Shown here: piece after piece, positions 19,288-27,999 of the stretch | Layout of the letters: each line of letters opens with the position of its first letter | Numbering within the stretch: position 1 is the first letter of the stretch | NCBI RefSeq assembly: GCF_000265295.1 | Contig: NC_018002.1 | Span: 1,426,001 to 1,490,000 of the forward strand | Length of the DNA stretch: 64,000 bases | From: Sulfurospirillum barnesii SES-3 | GTDB lineage: Bacteria; Campylobacterota; Campylobacteria; Campylobacterales; Sulfurospirillaceae | Reading direction: 5' to 3' | The notes under the pieces: generated by a model | The model's input: only the letters and a program-made list of their open reading frames with translations | The model's database searches: none | Told to the model about the DNA's origin: nothing | Translations under genes and position numbers: made by a program

Positions 19288-20934
19288 ATGAGAACCGTAA
19301 AAATTATAACACTATCACTAACAACTGCATCTTTCCTCTTTGGGGCACCACCTACCGTGAGTGATATAGAAAGAAACGTGCAACCACCCAAAGAGGTCGA
19401 ACGTGGGATGAACAATGTCATCCCAACACTTCCCACACAAGAGATAAAGCCCGCTATGAGTGACATGGGTGGAAAAAGCATTGAAGTTAAAGGCTTTACA
19501 CTCAGTGGGGCTTTACATGTAAAGAGTGAAACACTGCTTTCTTTACTAGAACCTTATGCAGGTAAAAGCTATACCTTAGGTGAATTAGAAAAGATAACCG
19601 CCTTAATTACCAAAGCGTACCGTGAAGAGGGATACTTCGTCGCCCGTGCGTACATCCCAAAACAGAGCATGAAAGAGGGTATTTTAGAGATAGCCATCAT
19701 TGAAGGAAACTATGGAGCGTTTCACCTTACCAACAGCTCCCTTGTGTCCAATGAAAGAGTGCAAGGCATGTTAGATGCTATTAAGCATGAGAATATCATC
19801 AGTACCCATACCCTAGAGCGTGCTATGCTTCTTATCAACGATACCCCCGGCGTGAAAGTTACAGGAGCCGATGTCAAACCTGGAGAAAATGTAGGTACAT
19901 CGGATTTTGAGATGAGAACAGAAGCAAGCAATCCTTATAGTGCCTATATCGTAGGGGATAATTATGGCTCCAAATACACAGGGCGTCATCGAGTCAATGC
20001 AGGGCTTAGTGCAAACTCTCCTTTAGGTTATGGCGATAAATTTGGTATCAATGGGGTGCTCTCTTCCTCAACGGATTTAAAAAATGGCAAGGTCTATTAT
20101 AATTTTCCCTTGATGGATAATGGGCTAAGAGGAGAGCTAAGCGCCTCTCGTACTACCTACTCCCTTGCAGAGGAGTATAAAGCCCTTGATGCGCTAGGTC
20201 ATTCAACCACCCTTGAAGCCTCACTCTCTTATCCACTCATTCGTACACGTTTAGAGAGCTTACACCTCTCTTTGGGATATGCGCATAAAAAGATGAAAGA
20301 TGAGATTGAAAGTACCGATGATGTCACCAAAAAAGACTCAAATGCACTTAGTCTTGGAGCCAATTACCTCAAAAACCACACGCTTTTTGGTATCAACAGT
20401 AGCCTTACCAGTGAACTTAAACTCACCAAAGGAGAGCTAGACAGTCCTAGTAACAGCGATACCGATGGAGCGTATGCCAAAGTTGCAGGCAGTGTGGAAC
20501 ACACCATGGCATTCTCACCGTTGTATGCGCTTACCACCAGCCTTCGCTTTCAACACGCACTGGGCAATAAAAACCTCGATGGAAGTGAAGACTTCTCTTT
20601 AGGGGGAGCCTATGGGGTAAGAGCCTTTCCCGATGGTGAACACTCTGCAGAAAATGGCTATATCCTAGGAGCTGAACTCTTTTATACCTTACCTTCTTTT
20701 GAGGGAATCATGCATAAAGCAAGCCTCTTTGCCGATACAGGCTATGCCACCATGCAAAACGAAAATGGCACACAAGAGAGCAGGCAGCTCAGTGATATAG
20801 GCATAGGCTATCAGGCGTCTTACAAACAATTCTTTGGCAAAGCACAAATCGCCAGAGTCATTGGCGGGGAAAAGGTTGAGAGTGAAAGCGAACGCTCCAC
20901 AAAACTGTTACTGCAACTAGGCTTTGTCTACTAA
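19288..20934 (+). CDS. Two-partner secretion outer-membrane transporter (TpsB, ShlB/FhaC family)
   Basis: This 548-residue protein has a signal peptide (1-20), a Pro-rich linker helix region and a POTRA domain (about 70-140: G-F-T-L-S-G-A, then Y-R-E-E-G-Y-F-V-A-R-A-Y-I-P). The rest is a 16-strand barrel. It contains V-R-A-F-P-D-G-E, the family's loop-6 motif variant, and ends in a terminal aromatic (F-V-Y). It secretes the adhesin encoded just upstream. A palindrome copy at 19512-19523 is read L-H-V-K at the start of the POTRA domain. Confidence 0.93.
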   Translation: MRTVKIITLSLTTASFLFGAPPTVSDIERNVQPPKEVERGMNNVIPTLPTQEIKPAMSDMGGKSIEVKGFTLSGALHVKSETLLSLLEPYAGKSYTLGELEKITALITKAYREEGYFVARAYIPKQSMKEGILEIAIIEGNYGAFHLTNSSLVSNERVQGMLDAIKHENIISTHTLERAMLLINDTPGVKVTGADVKPGENVGTSDFEMRTEASNPYSAYIVGDNYGSKYTGRHRVNAGLSANSPLGYGDKFGINGVLSSSTDLKNGKVYYNFPLMDNGLRGELSASRTTYSLAEEYKALDALGHSTTLEASLSYPLIRTRLESLHLSLGYAHKKMKDEIESTDDVTKKDSNALSLGANYLKNHTLFGINSSLTSELKLTKGELDSPSNSDTDGAYAKVAGSVEHTMAFSPLYALTTSLRFQHALGNKNLDGSEDFSLGGAYGVRAFPDGEHSAENGYILGAELFYTLPSFEGIMHKASLFADTGYATMQNENGTQESRQLSDIGIGYQASYKQFFGKAQIARVIGGEKVESESERSTKLLLQLGFVY

Positions 20935-20952
20935 AAACCTCACGCATCTTTT

Positions 20953-20984
20953 TTTACATGTAAGGAAAAATCCTTACATGTAAA
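20953..20984. terminator. Paired-palindrome hairpin between tpsB and the DUF255 gene
   Basis: Copies at 20954-20963 and 20974-20983 face each other with GGA/TCC inner flanks, giving a 14-bp stem and a four-base loop between convergent genes. The right-hand copy also provides the TAA stop of the minus-strand gene. It has the same design as 14094-14123. Confidence 0.7.
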
Positions 20985-22710
20985 GTGTTACAGCTCGCAC
21001 AGCCTCAGGGTAGGCATGGGCATATTTTTGAATGCCAGCTCCAAAACTCTCCAACATATCACGTGCTCGAATAAAGAGCGCTGTGTTATCTTCGATTTTG
21101 GCTAATTCAAACAGATTTTTAATCATCGTGGAAAGCGGGCTTTTGTAGCTGTTATCTTCCAAAACCGCTTTAGCACGAAAGGCTTTATCGGAGAGGTACC
21201 ACGTCTCATCTTTGTAAAATTTATGCTCAGCTTCATGGCTTAGTTTCTTTGCTAACGCTAGGTACTTCGCCTCTTTCGTATGCACATAACCGCGAAGTAA
21301 GCTTTCGATGACAAAGGCGTAATCTTCGAGCAACGCTTCCACTTTCAAACTGCCGCCGAAGACGATTTGGTGGTATAAAATGCCGTTTACATGTAAAGAT
21401 TTTAAAAGCGTATCAAGCACGCTTTTTGCTTTCTCAGTTTTACCTGCTTCAAACAAAGCCGTCACCATCAAGGCGTTCCAAGCGGTCAATATTTTGGTGT
21501 CGATAAAGGGATACGCTACCTTTTGGCGTACCTCTTTTAAAATCACAATCGCTTCATCTAAGCGATCAGGTTTTTCGTTACATGTAAGAATGGGATTGGT
21601 GCTTTGGTGCTCAAAATTGCCAAATTTGGTGATACCAAAATAGTCCATGACCGCCTTAGCTTCCGCCTCACTTAGCCCACCTTTTAAAAGAGCCTCTTTG
21701 GCTTGTGCATACTTAAACACAAAGTATTTGCCCTCTTCCCCCTCAGAGTCCGCATCGCTGGCACTGAGATAAAGTCCCTCTTTTAAAAACCGCTCATCCA
21801 TTGCTTCGATGGTTTTATCGACCACGTCATTAAACAATGGTTTTTGTGTCAATGTATACAGTTTGGCATAGACTTCAATCAGTTCGGCATTGGTGTAAAG
21901 CATCTTTTCAAAATGAGGAATCACCCACGCTTCATCGACACTATAACGGTAAAATCCACCCTCTATTTGGTCATTTATGCCACCTTGCGCCATCGCAGTA
22001 AGAGCATCTTCGCTCATATATAACGCTTCAAGATTTTTGCTTTGCGCATAAATATCTAAAAGGGCATTCCATGTGGAAGCATGGGGAAATTTGGGCGCAC
22101 TTCCCACACCTTTGGAAACATCATCATAACTAGCTTTAACATTGCTCACAAACGATTCTAAAACAGCCTCTTTTTCAATGCGGCTCTTCTGTTCAAAACT
22201 ACGCTCATAATGTTTAATAGCCGCCTCAATGCTCTGCGCACTCTTTTGAACTTCCTCATATTCATCATCGAATTTACCTTTGATGAAGCTTGTGAGTTCT
22301 CGAAATCCCATGCGTCCTTGAGCACTTTGAGGTGGTAAGTATGTTCCAGCGAAAATAACCTGCCCAGAGGGCGTCATAATGATACTCAGAGGCCAGCCAC
22401 CACTTCTTTTGGTCAGCAGATAATGCACGTCTTGGTAGTATTTATCAAGATCTGGCATCTCTTCACGGTCAACCTTAATGCTGACATATGAGTCGTTGAG
22501 TAGTTTAGCACTCACGTCATCTTCAAAGGTCTCACGCTCCATCACATGACACCAATGACAGGTGCTGTACCCGATGGAGAGAAAGATCAGCTTGTTTTCC
22601 TCTTTGGCTTTGGCAAGGGCTTTATCGCTCCACGCCATCCAGTTAACAGGATTATGGGCATGTTGAAGTAGGTAAGGAGAATCCTCATGGATCAGTTCAT
22701 TGGTGTGCAT
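20974..22710 (-). CDS. DUF255/YyaL-type thioredoxin-domain protein
   Basis: This 578-residue protein has an N-terminal thioredoxin-like DUF255 domain ([14 protein letters not shown] and the C-H-W-C-H motif near residues 45-50). A six-hairpin glycosidase-like alpha/alpha barrel follows, with [15 protein letters not shown] and T-A-W-N-A-L-M. Members are often about 670 residues, so this one lacks a C-terminal part. It ends exactly in T-L-Y-M-stop made by a palindrome copy. ATG 22710 has AGGAG upstream. The function is not well defined. Confidence 0.85.
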   Translation of the reverse strand: MHTNELIHEDSPYLLQHAHNPVNWMAWSDKALAKAKEENKLIFLSIGYSTCHWCHVMERETFEDDVSAKLLNDSYVSIKVDREEMPDLDKYYQDVHYLLTKRSGGWPLSIIMTPSGQVIFAGTYLPPQSAQGRMGFRELTSFIKGKFDDEYEEVQKSAQSIEAAIKHYERSFEQKSRIEKEAVLESFVSNVKASYDDVSKGVGSAPKFPHASTWNALLDIYAQSKNLEALYMSEDALTAMAQGGINDQIEGGFYRYSVDEAWVIPHFEKMLYTNAELIEVYAKLYTLTQKPLFNDVVDKTIEAMDERFLKEGLYLSASDADSEGEEGKYFVFKYAQAKEALLKGGLSEAEAKAVMDYFGITKFGNFEHQSTNPILTCNEKPDRLDEAIVILKEVRQKVAYPFIDTKILTAWNALMVTALFEAGKTEKAKSVLDTLLKSLHVNGILYHQIVFGGSLKVEALLEDYAFVIESLLRGYVHTKEAKYLALAKKLSHEAEHKFYKDETWYLSDKAFRAKAVLEDNSYKSPLSTMIKNLFELAKIEDNTALFIRARDMLESFGAGIQKYAHAYPEAVRAVTLYM

Positions 22711-22772
22711 CAAAAACTCCTCTCTTTTTAGGAGTTATTTTATCTCTTTTAAGTTAGCGGATGCTTTAAATC

Positions 22773-24803
22773 TTAATGTACCATTCCTGCTTCAACTAAA
22801 AAGGGTGAATGCGTATAGCTAATCTTCTTAATCTTGTCATACTTCGCATAGGAGAGATAGAGCATGTCTTTTGCCCTCGTGGTTGCCACGTAAAAGAGCC
22901 GTCGCTCCTCTTCGAGGCTTCCGCCTTTTTGCATCAGTTTACGATTGGGAAAGCGTCCATCCATCAAATCAATGACGTACACTTCTTTAAACTCAAGCCC
23001 TTTACTGGCGTGAATGCTGAGCAAATTAACTCCCTCACCCTCACTCATCTCGTTACTTCCTAAGGTTAGGGCATTTAAAAAGCGCTCACTTGAGGCGTAG
23101 GAGCTAGACAAATCTTTGAGCAAATGCCCTTTGCGAAAGATACGAGAGCGAGCTTCTGCTTTTTGCTTTTCATCGACACTGCCATCTTTTTTAATGGAAC
23201 GCTTCACCGATAGTGTCTCAGCAATGGCGCTAAACACTTCGGAGCTTAGCACATGATTTATCAAACTTTGTGGGGTCTTAATGCGTGTGGCATGTTTCAT
23301 AAATTTGTAAAACTGGTGCAAAAACTTTGCACCATCAATGCTTAGGCGAGGATGTTTTAAAATGGGATTGGATAAGAACTGCTCTTCAAAACCCAAATCG
23401 TAAAAACGACTCACACTACCCAAATCAAAAATTTCATCAAAAAGTCCTAATTGATGGTTTTTAGGACGCTTTTTAAAAATTTCCTCAACCCCCGCTTTAG
23501 GATGAAAAAAACCGTTATAGATGTTCCCCTCTCCTAGTTTAAACAAACCATCAAAAAGCTCTTTGGAGAGTGAACTTCCCACCCCTCTGGCATACTCAAA
23601 AGTATGAATAAACGCCATCATATCTTTAGGATTGACCACCACGCCTACCAAATCAAGCATGGCTTTGACTTCCGCCGCATCAAAAAAGCTAATGCCCCCT
23701 TTTCGTTTACACGCAACGCCCTGCTCTCTTAAGGTCGCTTCAATGCCATCCGCACTGGAGTTATTGCGAAAAATAACGGCAATATCCGCATGTGCATTCT
23801 TCGAGTTTTTAATTAAAGAGGAAATGGAGTGGTACTGGGCAAAAAGCTCATCGTAAATGAGCAGTTGTGGTGCTTCAAAGGCACCATCACGGGTGACTTC
23901 CAAACGCTTTTCATAGAGTCTTGGATTTTTTTCAATAACACGGTTGGCTAGGGAGAGAATTTTATGGGATGAGCGGTAATTTTTATTGAGAGTAAAAACA
24001 TTTGCTCCCTCATAACGCTTTGCAAACGAGCCGATAATATCAATATTGGCTCCATTAAACGCATAAATGCTCTGGTCATAATCGCCCACGCAAAAAAGTG
24101 ATTTGGAGCGAAACGCATCAATTAAAGAGCCTTGCAAGGTATTGGTATCTTGGTACTCATCAATTAAGACCTCTTCAAAAAAAAGTTCATGTTCTTTTTT
24201 CAATGCCTCACGCATAAAAATGAGCAAGTCATTAAAATCCACATAGCCAAATTCTCTTTTTAGGGCTTGAAACTCTTCAAAAATATCTTCGTAAATATCA
24301 AAAAAGACACCATGTTCACTGTCATTTTCCTCAAGCCACTGCGTAAAACTCTGTGTAACGGTGCTGTTTTGATAGAGTGAAAACAAATCATACAAATATT
24401 GCGCACTGTAGGCTTTGACACCTGAGTCTATATGATCAAACCGTCTTCGCTCCACAATACTTTTAAGTAAAATCTTAAGGTCTTTAGGCTGTTTTAGGAC
24501 AATGTTTCGACCCATTTTTTTAAGCAAACGGTAACTTACCGCATGAAAGGTACCTGATTCTATTTGCGAAGTAATGGCTTGAGGGAAAAAAGCACTCACA
24601 CGCTCTATCATCTCAGCGGCGGCTTTATTGGTAAAGGTTAAAAGCAAAATTTTTGAAGGAGCAACACCGTTTTTTAACAAATATGCCAGTCTTGCAACAA
24701 TGGTCGAGGTTTTTCCTGTGCCAGCACTAGCAATAATAAGATTGTAACCTGATGGTGCCGTAGCAGCACTTTTTTGCTCAGTATTGAGACGAGTAAGAGG
24801 CAT
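22773..24803 (-). CDS. UvrD/Rep-family ATP-dependent DNA helicase
   Basis: This 676-residue superfamily 1A helicase has motif I A-S-A-G-T-G-K-T, motif Ia T-F-T-N-K-A-A-A-E-M and motif II D-E-Y-Q-D-T-N. Motif III is G-D-Y-D-Q-S-I-Y-A-F, motif IV N-Y-R-S-S-H-K-I, motif V H-A-S-K-G-L-E-F and motif VI E-E-E-R-R-L-F-Y-V-A-T-T-R-A. It unwinds DNA 3' to 5' in repair or replication restart. UvrD, Rep and PcrA cannot be told apart here. It stands alone, 60 bases from the DUF255 gene. Confidence 0.93.
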   Translation of the reverse strand: MPLTRLNTEQKSAATAPSGYNLIIASAGTGKTSTIVARLAYLLKNGVAPSKILLLTFTNKAAAEMIERVSAFFPQAITSQIESGTFHAVSYRLLKKMGRNIVLKQPKDLKILLKSIVERRRFDHIDSGVKAYSAQYLYDLFSLYQNSTVTQSFTQWLEENDSEHGVFFDIYEDIFEEFQALKREFGYVDFNDLLIFMREALKKEHELFFEEVLIDEYQDTNTLQGSLIDAFRSKSLFCVGDYDQSIYAFNGANIDIIGSFAKRYEGANVFTLNKNYRSSHKILSLANRVIEKNPRLYEKRLEVTRDGAFEAPQLLIYDELFAQYHSISSLIKNSKNAHADIAVIFRNNSSADGIEATLREQGVACKRKGGISFFDAAEVKAMLDLVGVVVNPKDMMAFIHTFEYARGVGSSLSKELFDGLFKLGEGNIYNGFFHPKAGVEEIFKKRPKNHQLGLFDEIFDLGSVSRFYDLGFEEQFLSNPILKHPRLSIDGAKFLHQFYKFMKHATRIKTPQSLINHVLSSEVFSAIAETLSVKRSIKKDGSVDEKQKAEARSRIFRKGHLLKDLSSSYASSERFLNALTLGSNEMSEGEGVNLLSIHASKGLEFKEVYVIDLMDGRFPNRKLMQKGGSLEEERRLFYVATTRAKDMLYLSYAKYDKIKKISYTHSPFLVEAGMVH

Positions 24804-24871
24804 TGAGTTCCTAGAGAATTTTTTTGAGGGGGAATTCTAGTTAAAAAGAGCCTAAAATAAGGTAAAAGTTT

Positions 24872-25408
24872 TTACAGATACCAATGGCTTTGCACTAATT
24901 TTCCCTCTTTATACTCATCAATATAGGCTTTTTTAGGTTCATCATTGCTAAGCCATAAGCGATATTCCATCTGGGGAGTGGTGATTTCTATGCCTTTTTC
25001 AACCGTACGATAATTGCCTTTTGAGAGTTCTTCAAACACACGTGAGAGAACGTGTTCCGTTCGAGGAAGATTTAACTCTTTAAGATTAATTCCATCATGC
25101 ATAAATTGATAAATCAATTTTTTTTGAAGCATCAAGGTTGTGAAGTACGACGCACTTTCTCGATACTCTTTCGTACTGAGTAAATTTTTACTGATTTGTC
25201 CTAAAGGTTGAATGGCATCTATTTTGGCACAGGCATCTCCAATAGCAACTAAAATTTCTTCATTGCGTTCATTTTTAAGATAAAACTTAGCACCATCGGA
25301 ACATACTTTTTCATAACGCTTCGCCTGATAATCGTTTAAAAGATCACGATACGAATCAGCATAAGCGATATAACAGAAAAACAGTACCCAACATAAAAAA
25401 AGTCTCAT
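24872..25408 (-). CDS. Periplasmic protein linked to the CtsP/MshN-like genes
   Basis: This 178-residue protein has a signal peptide (about 1-17, ending Y-A-D) and helical, TPR-like stretches with two Cys. I do not recognise a family. It overlaps the preceding gene by four bases (ATGA), so it is the third gene of the operon 26851-24872 and may serve the same pilus-like or transformation apparatus. Confidence 0.6.
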   Translation of the reverse strand: MRLFLCWVLFFCYIAYADSYRDLLNDYQAKRYEKVCSDGAKFYLKNERNEEILVAIGDACAKIDAIQPLGQISKNLLSTKEYRESASYFTTLMLQKKLIYQFMHDGINLKELNLPRTEHVLSRVFEELSKGNYRTVEKGIEITTPQMEYRLWLSNDEPKKAYIDEYKEGKLVQSHWYL

Positions 25409-26061
25409 CTTTGCCCTTTATAAAAATTTAACAGTTCATTTATTTCTTCAGATTTAATGTATCCTAAAATACGTTCCAAAGAACTTATGGCTTCTTCTCT
25501 ATCACCTAAGTGAAATTTTGATTTTGCATAGATTATCCATGTCTGTTCTGCATTAGGATTTAACTTATTTGCCCTTTTTGCCCAGTCAATCGCTTCATCG
25601 TACAATTTTTGTTCAAAACAAAATTGCGCAAGAACATAAGCATTTTCATACGTAGGTGCATACTTATATGCTTCAACAAGGGAATTTTCTTTCAAAAACA
25701 GTAAGCGTTCTGCTTCGAGGTCTTGTTGTGTTAATGTAACATTCTCTTCTTTTGATTTAAATTTAGGTGCTAAAAAAAGAGTTGGAACATTCGTATCAAT
25801 TGGCTCTATAGGGGTTTGTGTTACTACAACACTCGCAATGTCTTGTGTTTCATTTAGCTCTACTTTTTCCGCAACGACCACTTCAGCTGAAGATGGCAGA
25901 GGAGATGTTTCAACATAAACTTCTTTGGGGGTATAAACGAACCAAAAAACACCAAGCACTGTTACTAAAAGAAACAAACTAGAGATGTACACTCGAATTA
26001 AATGCTTCTTTTCCAATGCCTTACAACGCTTTTCTAGCATTTCAAATCGTTTACCTGTCAC
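25405..26061 (-). CDS. TPR membrane protein, MshN-like
   Basis: This 218-residue protein has a charged cytoplasmic start, one membrane helix (about 24-42) and a Pro/Val-rich periplasmic spacer. The C-terminal TPR repeats (about 125-215) contain W-A-K-R-A-N-K-L-N-P-N-A. The layout matches MshN of MSHA pili and the gene beside ctsP in Campylobacter. GTG 26061 has AGGA seven bases upstream and overlaps the ATPase gene by 11 bases. It probably belongs to a type II secretion/type IV pilus-like assembly; the secretin, assembly ATPase and pilins are not in the window. Confidence 0.6.
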   Translation of the reverse strand: MTGKRFEMLEKRCKALEKKHLIRVYISSLFLLVTVLGVFWFVYTPKEVYVETSPLPSSAEVVVAEKVELNETQDIASVVVTQTPIEPIDTNVPTLFLAPKFKSKEENVTLTQQDLEAERLLFLKENSLVEAYKYAPTYENAYVLAQFCFEQKLYDEAIDWAKRANKLNPNAEQTWIIYAKSKFHLGDREEAISSLERILGYIKSEEINELLNFYKGQR

Positions 26062-26851
26062 AAATCAGTCCTATTTCCAATGCTGTCATCATTAGCAGTC
26101 TATTGCTCAGGGTTGTATACTCAAGAAGATATTGGTTTTGAGAAAACTCCAAAAGATGAAACAGTGTGTATAAAAAGTGTCGAATGGTGCGAAAATTTCC
26201 TTTGGCATAACGAGCAATCTTTTTGGCATCGTGTGCAGAAAACATCAAAGCAATTTCACCTTGAGAATGCACCATCAAATAAGATTGAAGGTATCGGTGT
26301 AATTCATGTTTTGCCAATAGCCCACACACAATAGAGGCTTTTGAACAAGACGTAAACGAAGGATGTTCTAGCATCTTTTGTTTTGCTTCACAAGGCACAG
26401 AAAGAACACACCGAAAGACCTTATTATGGCACAATGTTGCAAGCAATTCACACTGTTTTTTCCCTAATAAATGGGCTTCATCAATAAAAATTGTACACAA
26501 ACTCTCTTGATAAATTTCTGTTAATTGCTTTACATGTAACGCTTGTGTCAGCGTCTCATCAAACAGCACTCCTTTTTGCGTGTACAGCCGTAAAAAGAGC
26601 TCTTGCCACTCAAAATAAGCATGAGGCATTAAAATGGAATGGGGGAAAAAAGAAGATGAGCGATGCAGAACATGCAACATGTGTGTTTTACCTACGCCCG
26701 CATCTCCGATGAGAAAAAGAAGGGAATGGTGATTGGCATCAAGCGTGTCTATTACTTTTTTACGTGCTAGTTCCGCACTCATGCTATCAAAGTAAAACGA
26801 TGTAGTAACACTGTCACGAAACAAGGTTTTTGCAATTCCAAAATTTTTCAT
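26051..26851 (-). CDS. ExeA/MshM-type AAA ATPase, CtsP-like
   Basis: This 266-residue P-loop ATPase begins like the ExeA/GspA group (F-Y-F-D-S-M-S-A-E-L-A-R-K-K-V). It has Walker A G-D-A-G-V-G-K-T-H and Walker B C-T-I-F-I-D-E-A-H-L-L. In Campylobacter a protein of this kind, CtsP, is needed for natural transformation; in Vibrio MshM belongs to MSHA pilus biogenesis. The neighbour with MshN layout supports this class. The start could be ATG 26851 or GTG 26854; the ribosome site is weak. A palindrome copy at 26530-26539 is read L-H-V-K. Confidence 0.7.
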   Translation of the reverse strand: MKNFGIAKTLFRDSVTTSFYFDSMSAELARKKVIDTLDANHHSLLFLIGDAGVGKTHMLHVLHRSSSFFPHSILMPHAYFEWQELFLRLYTQKGVLFDETLTQALHVKQLTEIYQESLCTIFIDEAHLLGKKQCELLATLCHNKVFRCVLSVPCEAKQKMLEHPSFTSCSKASIVCGLLAKHELHRYLQSYLMVHSQGEIALMFSAHDAKKIARYAKGNFRTIRHFLYTLFHLLEFSQNQYLLEYTTLSNRLLMMTALEIGLICDR

Positions 26852-26923
26852 CACAACACTTTTATTGAAATCATGAATGATTGTAACATATTCTTTTCAA
26901 AGAACCCTGAAATGAGATGAAAT

Positions 26924-27442
26924 TTAAAAATTGACAGCGTTATCGTCGGGTATTAATGAGCGCTTAGGTAAAGGTGGTGCTAAATTAAGCGGTTGAAAAG
27001 ATTGTGCTGGGGGCTGTTGTTGCTGTTGCTGTACTGCTTTGGGTGCATTTTTTTGTTGAAATAAGGCTTCTTTTTTAATGGCATCAATGATTTCTTGCGT
27101 TGTTGGATTGGTTTTTAGGCTCAACTCCTTGATATAAATCGCATCAATCACAAGACCATGTGTTTTCTTCGCATATCCAATCAAGGTCGATTTTAAAAGC
27201 TCCTTTCCTTTAGACATTACCAAATCTTCTGCGTAATAACTTCCAATAACAATATTGAGCGCATCAATGACTTTGTGCTCATTTGTACTCACTTCACTTC
27301 CCTCAAATACCAAAGCCACTTCCACCTCTACAGGCTTTTTATCGACTTTTGAGAAGACGTTGGCTTTAAAATGTTCCACAACCAACGTCTGTGCGAGAAG
27401 ATTTACATGTAAAAGTATACAGATAAAAATAAGGTAGCGCAT
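26924..27442 (-). CDS. Secreted protein with weak FliL-like pattern
   Basis: This 172-residue protein has an N-terminal hydrophobic signal or anchor (1-17) and a mixed alpha/beta region. The run V-E-V-E-V-A-L-V-F-E-G with a later D-L-V-M-S-K-G-K-E-L-L-K-S-T-L recalls FliL. It ends in a Gln/Pro-rich tail. The FliL link is weak and by eye only. AAGG precedes the ATG. It lies ten bases after the next upstream gene, so the two are probably co-transcribed. Confidence 0.45.
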   Translation of the reverse strand: MRYLIFICILLHVNLLAQTLVVEHFKANVFSKVDKKPVEVEVALVFEGSEVSTNEHKVIDALNIVIGSYYAEDLVMSKGKELLKSTLIGYAKKTHGLVIDAIYIKELSLKTNPTTQEIIDAIKKEALFQQKNAPKAVQQQQQQPPAQSFQPLNLAPPLPKRSLIPDDNAVNF

Positions 27443-27451
27443 TTGAGCCTT

Positions 27452-27964
27452 TTAAACCGATGTATCGAGCACATTTCCGCCAAGTTCTTTAATTCTGGCA
27501 TCAACACTTTCGAGTGCTTTTTGCATCGTAGTATAACTAATTTCAGGCAATTTCCCACCCCACATCTGCTCTGCTTCTGCAAACCCTCTTAGCATGCCCT
27601 CACGCCCTGCTTGTAGTTTTTGCATATCATCACCCGCTCCACCAATGACAAAATTGGCAATGCGTTCACTCGTTTGTGCAATCCCAAAAAAGCCATCTTC
27701 TGAGACAAGTTCTGCCGCTTCACTTTGGCTCAATTCACTTAAAGGCTTTCCCGTATAGCCAATATCTGCCAAACGAAACGTATCGGCTTGCGTGCTAAAG
27801 CTCTTTTTAGCTTCTAAGAGCGCCTCTTCCATGTACTGCGTAATATAACCATTGACAATCTCTTTGGCACTCAAACCCTTCTCTTGCACCTCACTGAGTG
27901 TCACGGCTGATTTTGCACTGTAGGTCGTACCAGATGTACTGCTGTATGTTGCGTTAAGATTCAT
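27452..27964 (-). CDS. Campylobacterotal conserved protein (often mislabelled hydrogenase-4 component G)
   Basis: This 170-residue soluble protein has a Ser/Thr-rich start and then a conserved core: D-I-G-Y-T-G-K-P-L-S-E-L-S-Q, E-A-A-E-L-V-S-E-D-G-F-F-G and M-W-G-G-K-L-P-E-I-S-Y. Relatives in Sulfurospirillum and Arcobacter often carry the name hydrogenase-4 component G, which the sequence does not support: there are no membrane helices and no metal-binding Cys. Its function is unknown. A strong AAGGAG site precedes the ATG, and a palindrome copy (27985-27996) lies just upstream. Confidence 0.6.
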   Translation of the reverse strand: MNLNATYSSTSGTTYSAKSAVTLSEVQEKGLSAKEIVNGYITQYMEEALLEAKKSFSTQADTFRLADIGYTGKPLSELSQSEAAELVSEDGFFGIAQTSERIANFVIGGAGDDMQKLQAGREGMLRGFAEAEQMWGGKLPEISYTTMQKALESVDARIKELGGNVLDTSV

Positions 27965-27999
27965 GTGCTAGCTCCTTTATTTTCTTTACATGTAAATCG

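Noticed and set aside
20974-22710. Frameshifted, broken DUF255 gene
   Set aside because: The reading frame is open throughout and I see no homologous sequence continuing in another frame after the stop; it is short but not visibly broken.
27452-27964. Hydrogenase-4 component G
   Set aside because: The name is common for relatives, but the protein lacks membrane helices and metal ligands and no hydrogenase gene is near.
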